Shown: one piece after another, positions 61,262 through 64,000 of the stretch
How the letters are laid out: every line of letters starts with the position of its first letter
Numbering within the stretch: position 1 is the first letter of the stretch
Assembly (NCBI RefSeq): GCF_018860155.1
Contig: NZ_JAHKNI010000006.1
Span: forward strand, 487,533 to 551,532
DNA length: 64,000 nucleotides
Source: Nocardia albiluteola
GTDB taxonomy: Bacteria; Actinomycetota; Actinomycetes; Mycobacteriales; Mycobacteriaceae
Reading direction: 5' to 3'
Made by a program: the position numbers and the translations under genes
Notes under the pieces: generated by a model
Database searches by the model: none
Seen by the model: only the letters and a program-made list of their open reading frames with translations
What the model was told of the DNA's origin: nothing

Positions 61262-63346
61262 GTGTCCGAGTCGTTGGCTGATATCTCCGTGAGTTCCGGC
61301 GCTGCGTCCGGTGAGGCCGGGTTTCCGTTCTCGGCGGTGGTCGGGCAGGAGCAGTTGCAGCTGGCGCTGATCCTGTGCGCGGTGCATCCCGGGATCGGCG
61401 GCGTGCTGGTCCGCGGGGAGAAGGGGACGGCGAAGTCGACCGTGGTGCGGGCGCTGGCCCAGCTGCTGCCGCCGGTGGCCGATGAGCGCGGTGAGCGGCC
61501 CGCGCGGCTGGTGGAGCTGCCGGTCGGCGCGACCGAGGACCGGGTGGTCGGCTCGCTGGATCTGCAGCGCGTGCTGCGCGACGGGGAGCAGGCGTTCCGG
61601 CCCGGGCTGCTGGCGGCCGCGCATCACGGCGTGCTCTACGTCGACGAGGTGAACCTGCTGCACGATCATCTGGTCGACGTGCTGCTCGACGCCGCGGCCA
61701 TGGGACGGGTGCACATCGAGCGCGACGGGGTGTCGCACTCGCATCCGGCGCGGTTCGTGCTCGTCGGAACGATGAACCCGGAGGAGGGTGAGCTGCGCCC
61801 GCAGCTGCTGGACCGGTTCGGGCTTACGGTGGATGTGGCCGCGTCCCGCGACGTGGACGTGCGCATGGCGGTGGTGCGCCGCCGCCTCGACTACGAGGCC
61901 GATCCGGACGGATTCGCCGCCCGCTACTCCGGCGCCGACCGCGAGATCGCCGATCGCATCCTGATTGCCCGCGATGTGGTCGGCGAGGTGCTCCTGGACA
62001 ATGTCGAGCTGCGGCGGATCGCCGCGCTGTGCGCGAGTTTCGACGTCGACGGCATGCGCGCGGACCTGGTCGTCGCGCGCACCGCCACCGCGCACGCCGC
62101 CTGGCGTGGAAGCCGCCGCGTCACCGCCGACGACGTGCGGATCGCCGCGGAACTGGCGCTGCCGCACCGGCGTCGGCGCGATCCGTTCGACGAGCCCGGG
62201 ATCAGCGAGGAGCAGCTCGAGGAGGCGATGCGGCAGGCCGAGCAGGAGGCCGCGCGGGCCGAGCGCGAATCCGACAGGGGGGAGGGCGAATCGGAGCAGC
62301 CCGATCCGCGCGACCCGGCTGACGACCGCGGCTTCGGTGACGCCGAACAGGATTCCGCGAGGCGCGGCGACCAGGATTCGAGCCCTGGCGAGGACGGGCC
62401 CGACGAACACGGCCCGCACGACCACGGTCCCGGACCCGACCGTCCCGACGACGACCCCGACGGCGGGCCCGACCACCCCGGCGGTGGACGCGCGCCAGAG
62501 CGGACCACCGGCACGCCCGCGAATTCCGTTGCCCGCCCGCCACGCTGGGAGATCCAGGGGGTCGGCGAGGGCGCACCCGGCCGCCGTTCCCGCGCGCACA
62601 CCCGGCACGGCCGCGTCGTCCGGGCGACGCCCGATGCGACCGCCGGACTGCATCTGCTCGGCACGGTCTTCGCCGCCGCGCCCCACCAGCGCGCCCGCGG
62701 CCGGTTCTCCGGGCCGCTCGCCCTCGAGAGCGTCGACCTGCGCGGCGCGTATCGCGAAGGGCGCGAGGGCAATCTGGTGATATTCGTGGTCGACGCGTCG
62801 GGTTCGATGGCCGCGCGCGATCGCCTCTCCGCGGTGACCGGCGCGATCGTGGCTCTGTTGCGCGACGCCTACCAGCGCCGGGACAAGGTCGCGGTGATCA
62901 CGGTGCGCGGCAGCGAGGCCGAACTGGTGCTGCCGCCCACCTCCTCGGTCGATATCGCCGTGCGCCGCCTGGCAGGCCTGCGCACCGGCGGCAAAACGCC
63001 ACTGGCACAGGGACTTCACGCCGCGCGCGAGGTCGTGCACCGCGAGCGCGTGCGCGACCCGCAGCGCCGCGCCATGGTGGTGCTGCTCACCGACGGGCGC
63101 GCGACCGGCGGCGTCGATCCCGTCCCGCGCGCCCGCGCCGCGGCCCGCACCCTGGCCCGCGAGGGCGTCGCGGGAGTCGTGGTGGACTGCGAACGCGGCA
63201 TGATCCGCCTGGGCTTAGCCGCGGACCTCGCCCGCGACCTGCGCGCCACTTACATCCAATTGGCCGAGATCACGGGTGATTCCGTCGCCGGTGTGGTGCG
63301 AGCGGGAGTCTCGTCGCGGGGCGGGTCCGGCTCCCGCGCGGCGTAG
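61262..63346 (+). CDS. Magnesium/cobalt-chelatase-like AAA+ and von Willebrand factor A protein
   Basis: A 694-residue fusion of ChlI-type and ChlD-type halves. The AAA+ part (1-330) has Walker A GEKGTAKST (~52), Walker B VLYVDEVNLLHD and the sensor block TMNPEEGELRPQLLDRFG. A low-complexity acidic linker (~335-440; repeated Asp/Pro/Gly/Glu) leads to a VWA domain with MIDAS VDASGSMAA and a later TDGRATGG. Such proteins assist metal insertion; the mycobacterial homologue (Rv2850c) precedes cobO-cobB-cysG, and cobQ is 5 kb away here, so cobaltochelatase support is a reasonable inference. GTG start at 61262. Confidence 0.9.
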   Translation: MSESLADISVSSGAASGEAGFPFSAVVGQEQLQLALILCAVHPGIGGVLVRGEKGTAKSTVVRALAQLLPPVADERGERPARLVELPVGATEDRVVGSLDLQRVLRDGEQAFRPGLLAAAHHGVLYVDEVNLLHDHLVDVLLDAAAMGRVHIERDGVSHSHPARFVLVGTMNPEEGELRPQLLDRFGLTVDVAASRDVDVRMAVVRRRLDYEADPDGFAARYSGADREIADRILIARDVVGEVLLDNVELRRIAALCASFDVDGMRADLVVARTATAHAAWRGSRRVTADDVRIAAELALPHRRRRDPFDEPGISEEQLEEAMRQAEQEAARAERESDRGEGESEQPDPRDPADDRGFGDAEQDSARRGDQDSSPGEDGPDEHGPHDHGPGPDRPDDDPDGGPDHPGGGRAPERTTGTPANSVARPPRWEIQGVGEGAPGRRSRAHTRHGRVVRATPDATAGLHLLGTVFAAAPHQRARGRFSGPLALESVDLRGAYREGREGNLVIFVVDASGSMAARDRLSAVTGAIVALLRDAYQRRDKVAVITVRGSEAELVLPPTSSVDIAVRRLAGLRTGGKTPLAQGLHAAREVVHRERVRDPQRRAMVVLLTDGRATGGVDPVPRARAAARTLAREGVAGVVVDCERGMIRLGLAADLARDLRATYIQLAEITGDSVAGVVRAGVSSRGGSGSRAA

Positions 63347-63615
63347 CTCTCGTCCCCGAGCCGGGTTGCCGATACGGCCCGGACTGCCGGGGCGGTGGTG
63401 CCGACCCTCCGCACCGGTTCCAGCGCTCCGCAGTTCGCCGCGGCCGATTGTTGTTGCCGCGGCGCATCCGCGATCCCGGCGGCAACGGTCGCCGGGCACC
63501 TAGGCCGGTGGGGGTATGAGCCTGTGCCGGAACGCATTCGGGGCGGCAACGATCGACGATGCAGCCTCGGACCGGGCAGCCCGTTCCGTGCGTCGAGATG
63601 ACCGCGCTCAGGACG

Positions 63616-63873
63616 TTACGGGGTGAGGGCGTCCGCGAGCGCCGTGAGCATTTCCGAGCAGCCCGCGTCGACGGTGAGGTCGGCGAGATCGTCGCCGCGG
63701 GTGCGGCCGCGGTTGAGGATGACAACGGGTCGCCCCGACTTGGCCGCGTGCCGGACGAAGCGCAGGCCGGACATCACCGTCAGCGACGATCCGGCCGCGA
63801 GCAGCGCCTCGGCCGAGTCGACCAGGGCGAACGACTCCGCGACGCGGGCCTTGGGCACGTTCTCGCCGAAGTA
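63616..63873 (-). pseudogene. Sir2 family NAD-dependent deacylase, C-terminal remnant
   Basis: The last ~86 codons of a sirtuin remain: YFGENVPKAR (substrate-site motif), ALLAAGSSLTVMSGLRF (nucleotide-binding GSS), VVILNRGRTRGDD (conserved NRG), ending at TAA 63616. The catalytic His domain, the zinc ribbon and the N-terminal Rossmann start are missing. The frame stops matching at 63874, where GGCTCCCC begins, and an in-frame stop follows within ~20 bases. It is thus broken by, or directly next to, a mobile element end, although the rest could lie beyond the window on the far side of the element. Confidence 0.75.
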
Positions 63874-64000
63874 GGCTCCCCTCTCGTGTCAAGACGTGGG
63901 TTGCAGGTCGGGGTTAGGGGTGGATGGCGGTAGGTCCGGGTTGTGGCTTGTCCGAAGGGCCGGTTGCCGGGGTAGGGCCGGTCGCGCAGGAGTCAGTAGT
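63874..64000. mobile_element. Probable insertion-sequence end (ISL3/IS256-like terminal region)
   Basis: The DNA changes abruptly at 63874 inside the Sir2 reading frame. It begins GGCTCCCC, then CGTGTCAAGACG, which resembles the GGCTCT...TGTCAA terminal repeats of ISL3-type elements. The remaining 100 bases are non-coding as far as seen and run off the window. No transposase is visible, so family assignment is only suggestive. Confidence 0.4.

Overview
The window is high-GC DNA with actinobacterial gene style (GTG/TTG starts, ATGA/GTGA overlaps, DUF2631, DUF4254, XRE-DUF5753, mycobacterial-type PBP lipoprotein). Gene content and order point to a Nocardia-like member of the Mycobacteriales. 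As I recall the M. tuberculosis H37Rv map, the backbone follows Rv2870c to Rv2850c: dxr - rip1 - ispG - GNAT - PBP lipoprotein - map - alpha/beta hydrolase - mqo - GNAT - Mg-chelatase-like protein. Several accessory blocks interrupt this backbone.

Left part (1-9.2 kb): a cut secreted protein, a CooC-like P-loop ATPase, an iron-uptake operon (fused efeU-efeO plus efeB) with an iron-box-like dyad on its start codon, a thioredoxin-reductase-like flavoprotein, a frameshifted TPR remnant, a membrane-anchored GH18-like protein and a LysR effector-domain protein without an HTH. From 9.2 to 25.5 kb the isoprenoid/envelope backbone (DUF2631, dxr, rip1, ispG, GNAT, PBP) is interleaved with endonuclease V, a deacetylase/MerR pair, an NDH-2-like/Rrf2 pair that may share an operator, an AraC regulator, and an amine-oxidase/MFS/CdaR-type block.

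The centre (26-43.5 kb) is a nonribosomal peptide locus. One 3991-residue NRPS reads C-A-T-E-C-A-T-C-A-T-TE, so it should release a tripeptide, probably N-acylated, with a D residue first. A separate 151-residue piece of an adenylation domain precedes it, and a DrrABC-type exporter follows as one overlapping operon. A second, paralogous permease pair diverges on the other side, with no second ATPase. No siderophore-precursor genes, MbtH-like gene or tailoring genes are visible.

At 45.4-52.3 kb lies an aminophosphonate locus: a PhnSTUV-type importer, a phosphonatase-like HAD hydrolase, a HpnW-type FAD oxidoreductase, and a divergent PhnF-like GntR regulator with two matching palindromic operators. 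The right end returns to backbone genes (LLM oxidoreductase, map, cobQ, hydrolases, mqo, GNAT, EI24-like membrane protein, Mg-chelatase-like protein). It stops at a Sir2 gene that appears to be cut by the end of an insertion sequence. A small dispersed hairpin repeat with a GAGCTTG loop occurs three times.
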